DNA of 33,448 nt from Chloroflexota bacterium (GCA_022561215.1 JADFRQ010000032.1:1-33448); one strand, 5' to 3'. Positions 8,256-17,067 are shown, counted from the first letter of the stretch. Notes: generated by a model not told the origin, from the sequence alone. A program made the numbers and translations.

Positions 8256-8395
8256 CCCGGCTCCCTTTCTCGCCTGGCCGGGTATGGATACCCAGCCTAC
8301 AGGTTTTTGCTCCCCCGCTCCCCGAGCTCCCCTGGCCGGGTATGGAAACCCAGCCTACGGGTTTTTGCTCCCTCGCTCCCCTACTCCCCCGCAGA
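8256..8395. repeat. Two tandem 58-bp repeat units with GGTATGG and GCTCCC parts
   Basis: Two units starting at about 8273 and 8331 each consist of CCTGGCCGGGTATGG, then an AAACCCAGCCTAC-like part, then GGTTTTTGCTCC and a GCTCCC-rich tail. The array runs into the 3' end of the SDR gene: its TAG stop (8381-8383) and last codons lie in the C-rich tail. The same unit occurs once at 6538-6573. Confidence 0.8.
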
Positions 8396-9418
8396 GGAAG
8401 TCCAGCGCAATGAAGAGTCGAGCGATCCCTGCTCTTGCAGCATCTTGATATGATCCAAACGTTTGTAACGCGGGCCTTCAAAATCTTCCAGGGTGACGCC
8501 TATCTCCTGGTAGGCGCTGTACAATTCCTCGGCTCCGAGCTTTGCATTCCAGCGCGGGTTGAACCCGGGCAAGTCACGCAGTATCTTGCTACAGTCAACG
8601 CGGTAGTTGCGAGTATCTGCCTGGGCACCGTCCGCGTATTCCACCTGCGACCCAGGGACAACGCCTACAACAACTTCCGCCAGGTCGCGGATCCGATAAT
8701 TATCCTGGTTACGCCCGATGTTGAAGGCCTGATTGTGGATCAGCGCACGCGGGGCCTGCAGGATGGCGATAAAGGCACGCGAAATATCTTCAATATGCAC
8801 AATCGGGCGCCAGGCGCGGCCATCACTTTTCAAATGGACCTTTCCAGTGGTAAACGCCCAGGCCGTGAGGTTGTTTAATACCAGATCAAATCGCAGGCGT
8901 GGCGATGCCCCAAATGCGGTCGCGTTGCGCAGAAAAGTTGGCGAGAAATCCGCATCCGCTAACTTGGAAACATCCTCTTCGACGAATGCTTTGGAGCGAC
9001 CGTAAGGCGTAACCGGATTAAGGGCACCCTCTTCATTCACGTACTCATCGCCGGCCGCGCCGTAAATGCTGCAGGACGATGAAAACAAGAAACGTTTCAC
9101 CCGCGCGGCTTTTGCCAATTTTGCCAGGTGAACGGAGGCATGGTGATTGATCTCATAGGTGAGCGCTGGATTGATATTTCCCAGAGGATCGTTCGATAAA
9201 CCGGCCAGGTGAATGACTGCGTCAAAACCTTCTAAATCCGTCTGCTCAACATCGCGCAAATCTTTGGAAATAGTCTCCACCTCTTGCGGAGCACTGCCGA
9301 AGGTAGATCCACGATAGAGATCACTATCCAGGCCAACAACCTCGAATCCCTCCTGAAGCATCCGCGGATATAGTACTGTGCCTATATAACCAAGGTGGCC
9401 GGTAACCAACACCCTCAT
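8381..9418 (-). CDS. NAD(P)-dependent sugar epimerase/dehydratase (extended SDR)
   Basis: 345 residues from the ATG at 9418. The dinucleotide motif 'TGHLGYIG' is at residues 6-13, Ser motif 'FSSSCSIYG' at 112-120, and the catalytic Y-x3-K is Y139/K143 ('PYGRSK'). 'DAVIHLAG' and 'NDPLGNINPALTYEINHHAS' are typical of NDP-sugar epimerases and reductases. The best functional hint is its place directly after an RfbF-like glucose-1-phosphate cytidylyltransferase and before a C-methyltransferase: it probably epimerises, dehydrates or reduces a CDP-sugar. A GTG at 9481 would add 21 residues and touch the upstream stop, but the Rossmann strand normally begins at the chosen Met. The C-terminal residues overlap the 8256-8395 repeat. 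It could instead be the missing 4,6-dehydratase, though the short length and sequence do not look like RfbG. Confidence 0.85.
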   Translation of the reverse strand: MRVLVTGHLGYIGTVLYPRMLQEGFEVVGLDSDLYRGSTFGSAPQEVETISKDLRDVEQTDLEGFDAVIHLAGLSNDPLGNINPALTYEINHHASVHLAKLAKAARVKRFLFSSSCSIYGAAGDEYVNEEGALNPVTPYGRSKAFVEEDVSKLADADFSPTFLRNATAFGASPRLRFDLVLNNLTAWAFTTGKVHLKSDGRAWRPIVHIEDISRAFIAILQAPRALIHNQAFNIGRNQDNYRIRDLAEVVVGVVPGSQVEYADGAQADTRNYRVDCSKILRDLPGFNPRWNAKLGAEELYSAYQEIGVTLEDFEGPRYKRLDHIKMLQEQGSLDSSLRWTSSAGE

Positions 9419-9481
9419 CTGTGGGCACCGGTTTGAACTTGAATAGGCATATGTCTCCCCGCGCCAGGGGCGGGAAAGCAC

Positions 9482-10255
9482 TCATTCATCCCAAATTCTC
9501 CACGGGGCCTTCCCTGATTGCCAATAGGTCTCGAGGATATGCTTCTCACGTAATGTATCCATGCATTGCCAAAAGGATGTATGCCGATAAGCCATGAGCT
9601 CTCCGTCTCGTGCTAATCGCTCCAGTGGTTCCCTTTCCCAGACTGTGTCATCGCCGTCAATATAGTCAAAAACCCCGGGTTCGAGCACAAAATAGGCGCC
9701 ATTAATCCAACCTTCCCCGAGTTGCGGTTTTTCAGTGAATTCGATGACTTGTTCGTCATCGAACTTCATGTACCCATAACGAGCGGGCGGACGAACGGCG
9801 GTTAAAGTGGCCAGCTTCCCGTGTGATCGATGAAATTCGAGCAGTTGATTGATGTTCACGTCGGATACGCCATCTCCCCACGTGAGCATGAACCTTTCAT
9901 TGTCGACAAGCGGGCTCAAGCGCTTGATGCGACCACCCGTTTGGGTTTCTTTCCCTGTGTCGATCAGGTCCACTATCCAATCTTGCTTTGGGCCATCGTG
10001 CACGTTTACCTGGCCACTGGATAGGTTGACGGTGAGATTGCTGTGAAGAGAGGAATAATTCAAGATGTAATTCTTGATGACCTCGCCCTTGTAACCCAGG
10101 GCGATGATAAAGTGTTTGTGATCGAAGTGTGCATAATGCTGCATGATGTGCCACAAAATCGGCCGCCCGCCAATTTCCACCATGGGCTTGGGTTTGACCT
10201 CGGTCTCCTCCGCTAATCTGGAGCCAAATCCGCCGGCGAGGATTGCGACCTTCAT
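9482..10255 (-). CDS. rfbF: Glucose-1-phosphate cytidylyltransferase
   Basis: 257 residues, the normal RfbF length. The nucleotidyltransferase signature 'LAGGFGSRLAEETEVKPKPM' starts at residue 6, with 'ILWHIMQHYAHF', 'LTWGDGVSDVNI' (metal-binding Asp region) and 'EKPQLGEGWINGAYFV', which are specific to the CTP-using RfbF branch. It makes CDP-glucose from CTP and glucose 1-phosphate, the entry step for CDP-deoxy and CDP-branched sugars. GGAGG lies about 7 bases before the ATG. The SDR and methyltransferase genes follow directly on the same strand. The canonical partners CDP-glucose 4,6-dehydratase (RfbG) and the 3-dehydrase RfbH are not in this window. Confidence 0.93.
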   Translation of the reverse strand: MKVAILAGGFGSRLAEETEVKPKPMVEIGGRPILWHIMQHYAHFDHKHFIIALGYKGEVIKNYILNYSSLHSNLTVNLSSGQVNVHDGPKQDWIVDLIDTGKETQTGGRIKRLSPLVDNERFMLTWGDGVSDVNINQLLEFHRSHGKLATLTAVRPPARYGYMKFDDEQVIEFTEKPQLGEGWINGAYFVLEPGVFDYIDGDDTVWEREPLERLARDGELMAYRHTSFWQCMDTLREKHILETYWQSGKAPWRIWDE

Positions 10256-10318
10256 CGGATTCCTCCACTACCATTTCGATATTCCCGAGAAACTATCCGG
10301 CATTTTAAATCCAAAACA

Positions 10319-11809
10319 TCAACCATCCAGCTCTCCTCCTATCGCCCAGCGCGATTTAGGTCTAAGCACGGCGAGCGTCAACTGGAATGTTTCCAGGATA
10401 AGCTCTCGACGCATTAGAAACGCTACAACGCCGTAAATAATTCCGCCAACCAAAATCATGCCCACCAATGCAAAGGCGTCCGCTTCGCCTCCAGCAAACT
10501 GAATCAGAGGCGATTTTGAAATTTGAACCGCGATCATCATCATCGATCCGGCAAAGAGAATTGGCACTACCTCCGAGACCATCTTCAAGGCAATTCCGGG
10601 TAGCAGCTTGTTCAATTGATACATATTGAAGAGCATGCCCACGACATGAGCCGTCGTTACCGCAACTGCCACTCCATTAATTCCAAAATCAAGCAGCAGG
10701 AAGATGAGCGGCGCCGTAACTGCGGTAAGCACTAATCCCGCACGAAAGTTGTATTCGGGACGCCCAATGGCTTTAAAGAGCGGAGAAGTGGAACCCGATA
10801 AGGGCCTGATCAGCGCCATTAATGCGAATATCTGGAGTGTGGCAGCCATCGGCAGCCATTTCACACCCAGTAGAAGCGGCACCAGTTCGGATGCAATCAC
10901 GAGCACACCCATGGATAAAGGCGTCATGATCAGCGCGACGACTCCCAGGCTTTTCAAATAAATGCGACTCAGCCGTTGTTTTTCGTCTTGAATGGTCGCG
11001 TAGGATGGGAAAAGAACACCTCCAATAACCTCGCGATTGAATCCCACGATGATTTGATTGGTGAAGTTATAGGCTTTCGAGTAGAAGCCGAGAGCTGCTG
11101 GCCCGAGGACACGTCCCACCAGCCAATCATCCCACTTTGAATTGAAGAACGACAGCAACCCACTTCCCATATATCGAAAACCAAAACTGAAAAGATCCCG
11201 CATTTCACTCCATCGCAGCGGAATGGGTCGTAACCATGCCCAGCCTGGATAGGAGACCCAGAGAATGATAAATCGTACAAATGAGCTGAGAAGTTTCCCA
11301 TAAATGAGGCTCCATAGTCCAAATCCCAAATAAACCAGGAGCAATGACGCGGAGATGTTCACGATCTCGGCCACAAATTTGGCTGAGCTCACGCGGCCAA
11401 ACAACAGCTCTTTTTTGAGCAGGGCACGCGGCACGATGGCCAGCGCATCCAGGAGAACAAGCAAGGAAAGCACGCGGATCAGGGGAATAAGTGCGTTTGT
11501 CCCGAGAATACTGCTCCAAAGCGCGGGCCCAAGGAAAATAAGCAAAAATAATACAGTACTCGCCGCGCTGGTTGCCACAAATGCCGGGAATGCGATCTTG
11601 CCTGGCTCTTTTTTGCTGTGGATAATGGCGGGTTCCATGCCTAATCCAGCGAATATATCCGTGGCAGAGAAGACAATCATCGCCAAAGCCACAAGACCGA
11701 AATCCTGGGGGTCAAGGAGACGTGCGAGCACAATCCAGGCAAGCATGTTGAGGACGCGCAGAGTGACCGTAACCGAACCCAATGCCAATGCACCGGCTGT
11801 GGCCTTCAT
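10319..11809 (-). CDS. Wzx-like oligosaccharide flippase (MOP superfamily)
   Basis: 496 residues from the ATG at 11809, with about 12-14 hydrophobic segments in evenly spaced pairs, as in polysaccharide export flippases. The N-terminal 'LRVLNMLAWIVLARLLDPQDFGLVALAMIV' region is the conserved first pair of helices, with the R-x-L-x-P-x-D-F-G loop of WzxC-type transporters (quoted in parts here; see residues 15-50). It would flip undecaprenyl-linked repeat units across the inner membrane. A TTG at 11830 overlaps the upstream kinase gene by 14 bases. The ATG at 11809 is preferred because it opens just before the first helix, 7 bases after the upstream stop. Confidence 0.9.
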   Translation of the reverse strand: MKATAGALALGSVTVTLRVLNMLAWIVLARLLDPQDFGLVALAMIVFSATDIFAGLGMEPAIIHSKKEPGKIAFPAFVATSAASTVLFLLIFLGPALWSSILGTNALIPLIRVLSLLVLLDALAIVPRALLKKELLFGRVSSAKFVAEIVNISASLLLVYLGFGLWSLIYGKLLSSFVRFIILWVSYPGWAWLRPIPLRWSEMRDLFSFGFRYMGSGLLSFFNSKWDDWLVGRVLGPAALGFYSKAYNFTNQIIVGFNREVIGGVLFPSYATIQDEKQRLSRIYLKSLGVVALIMTPLSMGVLVIASELVPLLLGVKWLPMAATLQIFALMALIRPLSGSTSPLFKAIGRPEYNFRAGLVLTAVTAPLIFLLLDFGINGVAVAVTTAHVVGMLFNMYQLNKLLPGIALKMVSEVVPILFAGSMMMIAVQISKSPLIQFAGGEADAFALVGMILVGGIIYGVVAFLMRRELILETFQLTLAVLRPKSRWAIGGELDG

Positions 11810-11816
11810 CTTTAGA

Positions 11817-12959
11817 TCAGTGATGGTCAACCTCCATCAAACTTAAGCGCTGGGTTGCAATCCGCAGCCGCTTCATCGATCGCTGCATGAATCCAGGGAT
11901 CCAGTGGACTTGGACAGCGGATTCGACTTGTTGCTGCGCCAAGAAAGCGGCCTGCAAGCCGCGCTCCAGATGACACCATTCGTAGTAACGCATATGTGTT
12001 TGCGCGGAGAAATCGGGCATCAGGCTTGTATAAATATCGAAAGCCTTTTTTTCGAGTTCTGGCGATGCGCGTTTCAACAATGAAGCTAGATCGGCGTGGA
12101 TTTTGCCAATGCCTGACCATTCCCAATCGATCACGCGTATGCCCCGGGGCACACGCTTATCGAAATAAATATTATTTGCATGAAAATCTCCATGGATCAT
12201 GCCATAAGCCCGCGGATCATAAAATTCATCTCGATCATGCAGGTCGGAAATTTGAGGCCATAGGTCCAATACCTTTAAGACCTCTTCATCACCTATGCGC
12301 AGCGCATAGAGCTCCAAATTTCTTTTTGCGTATTTGCGCAATGCGTGTGAGTATTGGCGATCGAATCGTAAAAGCCTGCTCGAATCAATTTTAGCCATCC
12401 AACTCTTCATCGCCTGGTGGAGAGAAATTAACTCGCGCACGGCAAAGATAAAATCATTTTGGTCTTGCGCGAGCTGCAGGTAATTCTGATCCATATCCTG
12501 CAACAAATACACGTAATGTTTTCCCGGAACTAGCTCGCGGCTGTAGTACACAAAAGGCAGAAAATCGCGGAGCCCCTTGTCTGCCGCAGAATAGACGAGA
12601 AATTCCGGTCCTCCAGGAAAAACCGGAAAGTCAGCAAGAGCTGGAATTTGCGACTCGTCATAGATTGCGTTTTTGTAGATCAGGGGCCATATGCGGCCGT
12701 TGTTCAATTTTAGTTTTAGACGAAACGCCCCGCTATCCTTCCACGTTGATAAATGGACATACGAAACGCCTACCAGCCTCGCAGCGAAATGTTTTTCGGT
12801 GAGCTCTTCCAGAATACCAATATCCAGCCCTTCCGGCAGCCCTCGGATGGGTGTTTTTCTTCGGCGCTGTTTCCAGGCAAATCTTCGCAGCCGCGAGAAT
12901 AGGTAGCGATCCAACATGCTCTTGGCTTGAGGATTGGATCCGGATAATTCCATGTTCAT
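11817..12959 (-). CDS. Aminoglycoside phosphotransferase (APH)-like kinase
   Basis: 380 residues. The C-terminal half carries the APH/choline-kinase catalytic loop 'HGDFHANNI' (H256, D258, N263 region) and the metal-binding 'VIDWEWSGIG' (D278), both intact. The N-terminal lobe is less conserved. These kinases use ATP to phosphorylate hydroxyls of small molecules, sugars or glycans. The gene overlaps the upstream glycosyltransferase stop in an ATGA and sits next to the flippase, so a role in phosphorylating a sugar, a lipid-linked glycan or an added substituent is more likely than antibiotic resistance. Substrate not identifiable. Confidence 0.8.
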   Translation of the reverse strand: MNMELSGSNPQAKSMLDRYLFSRLRRFAWKQRRRKTPIRGLPEGLDIGILEELTEKHFAARLVGVSYVHLSTWKDSGAFRLKLKLNNGRIWPLIYKNAIYDESQIPALADFPVFPGGPEFLVYSAADKGLRDFLPFVYYSRELVPGKHYVYLLQDMDQNYLQLAQDQNDFIFAVRELISLHQAMKSWMAKIDSSRLLRFDRQYSHALRKYAKRNLELYALRIGDEEVLKVLDLWPQISDLHDRDEFYDPRAYGMIHGDFHANNIYFDKRVPRGIRVIDWEWSGIGKIHADLASLLKRASPELEKKAFDIYTSLMPDFSAQTHMRYYEWCHLERGLQAAFLAQQQVESAVQVHWIPGFMQRSMKRLRIATQRLSLMEVDHH

Positions 12960-14143
12960 CGGACCTGTGCAAGTTCTTGTCTTGTGCCTGCGCGCGGTGT
13001 ATAGACATTTCGCTCGTATATTTCGGCGATCGTACCCCAGGTCAATCCTGTGCGCATGGCTTGCGCATTTTCCCGCGATGCTTGAAGAAAGGTCGGTTCT
13101 TCGATAAATCTCCGCATCCCGGCGACGATGCTCTCAACCGCATCTGAGATCAACAAACCGTTCACATCCTGCTCTACAATTTCACGATGTGAGCTCACAT
13201 CCGTTGAGAGGATTGGAAGGCCTGCGGCTCTGAATTCAAGAATTTTGAGCGTAGGTTGAAAATGCCATGTTGGTCGATCAGGTACATAGGCAAGGCCAAC
13301 GTCGTAACTTGCCATAAGCTCGGGGATAGCATCGTAGTTGCGTGGAGGATAGATCTTAACAACATCTATCAAATTTAGGTTTTGAATCAATTTGTGATAA
13401 TAGCCTTGCGATTTGTCCGGTCCGTAAAAATCAATTCGAAACTTGTTTGTTTCAGGCAGCAGTTGCTGCGCGGCAAGGAACAGCTTGTCCAAGTTCCTAA
13501 AGCGCGTGATTGCGCCCACATAGAGAAATCGGACTTTGTTATCGCGCTCTGGGTTAAGCGACTTCACAGTCAGAAATTTATCGCCGACGCCAACCGGAAC
13601 AATGGAAGCATGTTTGGACCAATTTGTCCCCAGTATTTTTTCTGCTGATTTTGCATGATGGAAACATGTGTGATCATAAATGAATCGGGCGCAGAACCAC
13701 CATTTTTTGATCGTCTGCCACTCCCTGAGTCTACTTAACCAACTCCTGTCTACACCCACATTGATCTGTTTGACATCGAAAATAAAGTACATACCCGACG
13801 GCATGAACAACGGCAGCAACCATGGAAGTAAGGAGGGATTTACGTGGATGATGTCAGGTTTTATCTGCCGAAGGTAGCGTCGAAGGCGTAGGATGAAACG
13901 CAAGGAATGCAGCCAGCGCCGAAACGGGAAGATGTTCGCCAGCGCATGGCGTTGGTCGGCAGAGTTCTCTGGTCCAGGATGTACTGCGATCATCCGATCG
14001 CCATCCATCCAGTGCAAATTTCCGGCAGAATCTGGCTCCGCTAGCCAGACCTTGTGGCCGCGCTGGCGCAATGCAGCAGCCAGGTTTTTATAGGCTGGGT
14101 TCGGTGTACGCGAGTAAAAATGAAAGAGCACAATATGCAACAT
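12956..14143 (-). CDS. Glycosyltransferase family 4
   Basis: About 395 residues from the ATG at 14143. The N-terminal GT-B domain starts 'MLHIVLFHFYSRTPNPAYKN' with 'ALRQRGHKVWLAEP', and 'IKPDIIHVNPSLLPWL' follows. The C-terminal domain has 'VRFLYVGAITRFRNLDKL', 'YDVGLAYVPD' and 'LKILEFRAAGLPILSTDV', with the conserved Glu of the nucleotide-binding helix. The start is uncertain: an in-frame TTG at 14215 would give a TTGA overlap with the upstream gene and 24 more residues, but the GT-B fold begins at the chosen Met. Its stop is coupled by ATGA to the kinase gene. Donor sugar unknown. Confidence 0.87.
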   Translation of the reverse strand: MLHIVLFHFYSRTPNPAYKNLAAALRQRGHKVWLAEPDSAGNLHWMDGDRMIAVHPGPENSADQRHALANIFPFRRWLHSLRFILRLRRYLRQIKPDIIHVNPSLLPWLLPLFMPSGMYFIFDVKQINVGVDRSWLSRLREWQTIKKWWFCARFIYDHTCFHHAKSAEKILGTNWSKHASIVPVGVGDKFLTVKSLNPERDNKVRFLYVGAITRFRNLDKLFLAAQQLLPETNKFRIDFYGPDKSQGYYHKLIQNLNLIDVVKIYPPRNYDAIPELMASYDVGLAYVPDRPTWHFQPTLKILEFRAAGLPILSTDVSSHREIVEQDVNGLLISDAVESIVAGMRRFIEEPTFLQASRENAQAMRTGLTWGTIAEIYERNVYTPRAGTRQELAQVR

Positions 14144-14211
14144 TCGACTCTCGCGTGACGGCATTCGCAAACCAGCAACTTCTTCCGCCATTGCTGTGTA
14201 CAATTTTGAAC

Positions 14212-15153
14212 TCAATTGAGGCTACCCTTAATCGAGGCTTTTCTGAAAAGATGGAGCAACCGCTTCCAAGACTCCATGGGGTCGATCGCCGCGCTCCTGG
14301 CGGCATGCTGAATAGCCATGAGAGGACGATGGCTCTTCCACGAATGTCGCGCTATTTGTCGATGCGCTTCCGCCAATCGTCTTCGGAATTCCGTTCTGTG
14401 ACCATGATCCAGGCCTTTGACCTTGCGGAGAACATCGCTAAACATTAAAACCTGATGTTGAAATCCGAGGCCTGAGCTGGGCGAGTAGATGGAGGTTAAT
14501 CGCGTAGCGCTGTTCGTGCCGGCCGTCATGTGTGCGCCGATACCGGCTACTGCACATGCTGAACCCTGGAGCCCCATGCGCAAGAATAAGTGTGTATCAT
14601 GCCGTAGTGGAAGCCGGTCCCAAAGGCCACCAGCTTCAAGATATACGCTTCGATGAATAAGGCTTGATTGCAACATCATCGGCTGAGGCCGCCGCATGAC
14701 CCAGTCTGTGGCATCATGCACAAGCTCCAGGTCGTCCTGCAAGATGAATCCGATCGAATCCCAGAGTCGTCTACCGCCCTGGCTGATCGGGCGTACGGTG
14801 TCCGCAAAATAAAATTGCGCCTCCGCCGAGGTTTGGATGATTGCGGCGGCCATCCTTTCAAAGTAGTCGGACGCCCAATAATCATCTGAATCGAGAAAGG
14901 CAATCCACTCGTTTTGCGCTCTCTCAACGCCGTAATTGCGTGCGCCTGCTGCGCCGCAATTTTCGATGCGGGCGATCGTTATTCGGTCACGGTATGCAGC
15001 CAGCACCGCGCGCGTGTTATCCGTGGAGCCATCATCCACAAGGATCACTTCTGCTGGCAAGAGAGTCTGCGCGAGCACGCTATCAAGAGCTTGCCTGATC
15101 ACAGAAGCACGATTGAAGGTTGGTATGATCGCACTAATCCGGATATCATCCAT
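14212..15153 (-). CDS. Glycosyltransferase family 2
   Basis: 313 residues with the GT-A fold of family 2. 'ISAIIPTFNRASVIRQALDSVLAQT' (first strand and helix, residues 6-30, here given in two parts in the protein) is followed by 'EVILVDDGSTDNT', the nucleotide-binding site, and 'WIAFLDSDDYW', which holds the metal-binding DxD. 'MRRPQPMMLQSSLIHRSVYLEAGG' corresponds to the acceptor-side ED-like region. AGAGGA lies about 8 bases before the ATG. It acts at the cytoplasmic membrane face, adding one sugar. The neighbouring gene encodes a second GT2. Confidence 0.9.
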   Translation of the reverse strand: MDDIRISAIIPTFNRASVIRQALDSVLAQTLLPAEVILVDDGSTDNTRAVLAAYRDRITIARIENCGAAGARNYGVERAQNEWIAFLDSDDYWASDYFERMAAAIIQTSAEAQFYFADTVRPISQGGRRLWDSIGFILQDDLELVHDATDWVMRRPQPMMLQSSLIHRSVYLEAGGLWDRLPLRHDTHLFLRMGLQGSACAVAGIGAHMTAGTNSATRLTSIYSPSSGLGFQHQVLMFSDVLRKVKGLDHGHRTEFRRRLAEAHRQIARHSWKSHRPLMAIQHAARSAAIDPMESWKRLLHLFRKASIKGSLN

Positions 15154-15187
15154 CAGCGAAATCCTCTTTACTCACTCTTGCAACCAT

Positions 15188-16078
15188 TCAGAAAGCCTGC
15201 TCCAAACCCCAGATCAAATCCCTCGCCAAACGTAACCTGGCCCGATAGAACCAACGCAACATGAAGAGATAGCACATCAGCTTGTGGTTCCACGAAATTG
15301 GACCTCGCCCAATCACGGATAAAAGGACCCTAAATTGATGCCAATGTGGAAATACAAGGGTTCCTGATTTCGATGGTTCGAACCAGGACATGCGCGCTTG
15401 GCGTCCGGGGTTTGCGGCCACAGAACTTTGCGCATGGAGGCGATGGTGGAAAAGAACATCCCCAATTTCATAAAATGGCCCGAAAAGCCCCAATTCAGCC
15501 AATAGAGTGCGATCTGAATCCGAGTAATCACCGATCAAAAGCGTCTGTCTTAATATGTCCGCTCGAATAAGCCCAAAAATTTCTTCACATGTATGCGATG
15601 GATGCAGAAGACTTAAATCACGAAAACGAGTTTCTGGATTCGCCATATCCAAGATGCGTATGGGCTTGCGGATTTTTATTTCAGTACCATCGCGATCAAT
15701 ATCCATCATCCCCGTATAACAAAGGACAATATTGGAATCACCATCCAGCGCAGCGACGCATTTCTCCAGAAAAGTCGGCATACACAGATCGTCGTGCGCC
15801 GCCCACTTGAAGTACTTGCCAGAAGCCATCTCGAATACGTGGTTAAAATTCCAGCTCGCTCCCTTATTTACATTACTTCTCAAGTATTGAATTCTTTCAT
15901 CCGCAGCTGCGTAACGCACGCAAATTTCCTGCGTGTCGTCTGTCGATCCATTGTCAGAAATGAGCAGCTCAAAATCCAGGAACGTTTGCCCGAGAATAGA
16001 ATCGATCGCTCCTGACAAATATTCGGCGCCATTAAACACGGGCAGGCCAATGCTCACTGTGTGCAGAGTAGGTTTCAT
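15188..16078 (-). CDS. Glycosyltransferase family 2
   Basis: 296 residues from the ATG at 16078, chosen because it overlaps the upstream stop as ATGA and because the fold begins 'VSIGLPVFNGAEYL'. Family 2 marks are 'DFELLISDNGSTDDT' (nucleotide site) and 'YFKWAAHDDLCMPTFLEKC', where HDD replaces the usual DxD; this variant is common in one GT2 subgroup. A longer form from 16141 would add 21 residues of low family likeness. It follows a sulfotransferase gene and precedes another GT2 gene by 34 bases. Donor unknown. Confidence 0.88.
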   Translation of the reverse strand: MKPTLHTVSIGLPVFNGAEYLSGAIDSILGQTFLDFELLISDNGSTDDTQEICVRYAAADERIQYLRSNVNKGASWNFNHVFEMASGKYFKWAAHDDLCMPTFLEKCVAALDGDSNIVLCYTGMMDIDRDGTEIKIRKPIRILDMANPETRFRDLSLLHPSHTCEEIFGLIRADILRQTLLIGDYSDSDRTLLAELGLFGPFYEIGDVLFHHRLHAQSSVAANPGRQARMSWFEPSKSGTLVFPHWHQFRVLLSVIGRGPISWNHKLMCYLFMLRWFYRARLRLARDLIWGLEQAF

Positions 16079-17067
16079 TTCGCTTTCAAACCCTTTATCT
16101 GGCCACCAGATCGTATGGGGATCATACGACCTCGACGCCAAGAACCATAGCGAAAGGTTCCCAGAATGACTTTCGCTGCTTGTTTTATCTTCCTTAATCC
16201 GACACTAACTGGAGAGAAGCTAACTGCGGACCATTCACGGCCGCTGATGACCCCCTGCTCTAGATCATAAGCTTCGAACAACTCCGTCAGCCGCCGAATG
16301 TGATTTGATCTGCGAACACGCTGATCCACTCGAGCTGTCACGACAGGATCCGTTACCGGTTCATAATAAATAGTTCGAAACCTCGTCTGAACATCCTCGG
16401 CAATAATTGAACGGTCGCGCTTAATTGCGTCAGCAAAATCAGGCGATCCTTCATGATGTAGATGAATCTTCGCCGAATAGTTACCCCCGATGACATGATG
16501 AATTTTTTCCCAGTAGTGATCTTTTTGAGGAAAGTAAGGTATGTCTAGGTATTGGCACACCGCGCCAAGCTTCGCATTATCTGATACCAGATCTTTGTAA
16601 TGAATCGCGCGCCAATCACGGATGATCGCAAAATAAAGGCGGTGATAATTCACCCATGACCTTTCCCATTCTTGGTAACGCCCCCGCTTCTGGAAAGAGT
16701 GCGCAATTTCAAGAGGAGATTTCCAGATCAGGATGTTGCGAGTCTCAATCCCCCTCTTCTTTAGGTATTCACTTTGCGCTTGAATCCAAAAAGGATTTTT
16801 GCTCGAATCCACGATGAATTCGGTATGAGGAAACGTTCGAAACACCGTTTCGTACAATTTTTCAGGTCCTAATTTTCTCAATCGAGGCCAAAGCCCGCAC
16901 TCTTGATCGCCACATCCGCAATCCAATGTCGGGTGGAACTGCTTCGTGGGAAGGAGAAAATTTTGTGCCTCGCCACATGTAAATCCGCGCGCATCATTTC
17001 CCAAGATCATCGCCAAAAGAGTTGAGCCGCTAAATGGCGCACTGCCTACAAAAATAACTTTCCTCAT
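16075..17067 (-). CDS. PAPS-dependent sulfotransferase (first of two)
   Basis: 330 residues from the ATG at 17067. It opens 'MRKVIFVGSAPFSGSTLLA', where SAPFSGSTLL is the 5'-phosphosulfate-binding loop. 'FIVDSSKNPFWI' is the V-D-S-S-K motif of bacterial carbohydrate sulfotransferases, and 'ILIWKSPLEIAHSFQKRG' is the 3'-phosphate-binding region. It would move sulfate from PAPS to a hydroxyl of the glycan. The start is supported by AGGAAAGAG about 6-8 bases upstream. A second candidate at 17163 overlaps the Wzy stop (ATGA) and adds 32 basic residues. The C-terminal tail is rich in Arg and Lys. Confidence 0.8.
   Translation of the reverse strand: MRKVIFVGSAPFSGSTLLAMILGNDARGFTCGEAQNFLLPTKQFHPTLDCGCGDQECGLWPRLRKLGPEKLYETVFRTFPHTEFIVDSSKNPFWIQAQSEYLKKRGIETRNILIWKSPLEIAHSFQKRGRYQEWERSWVNYHRLYFAIIRDWRAIHYKDLVSDNAKLGAVCQYLDIPYFPQKDHYWEKIHHVIGGNYSAKIHLHHEGSPDFADAIKRDRSIIAEDVQTRFRTIYYEPVTDPVVTARVDQRVRRSNHIRRLTELFEAYDLEQGVISGREWSAVSFSPVSVGLRKIKQAAKVILGTFRYGSWRRGRMIPIRSGGQIKGLKAK

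Noticed and set aside
8256-8395. CRISPR-like array from the regularly spaced GGTATGG repeats
   Set aside because: Only two units in tandem, the 'spacers' are themselves repetitive GCTCCC sequence, and no cas genes are present.
9419-9481. Extended N terminus of the SDR from the GTG at 9481
   Set aside because: The extra 21 residues precede the normal Rossmann start and look non-conserved; a ribosome site for it is distant.
11817-12959. Aminoglycoside-resistance gene
   Set aside because: The catalytic motifs are shared by the whole APH/choline kinase superfamily, and the gene is embedded in and coupled to polysaccharide genes.
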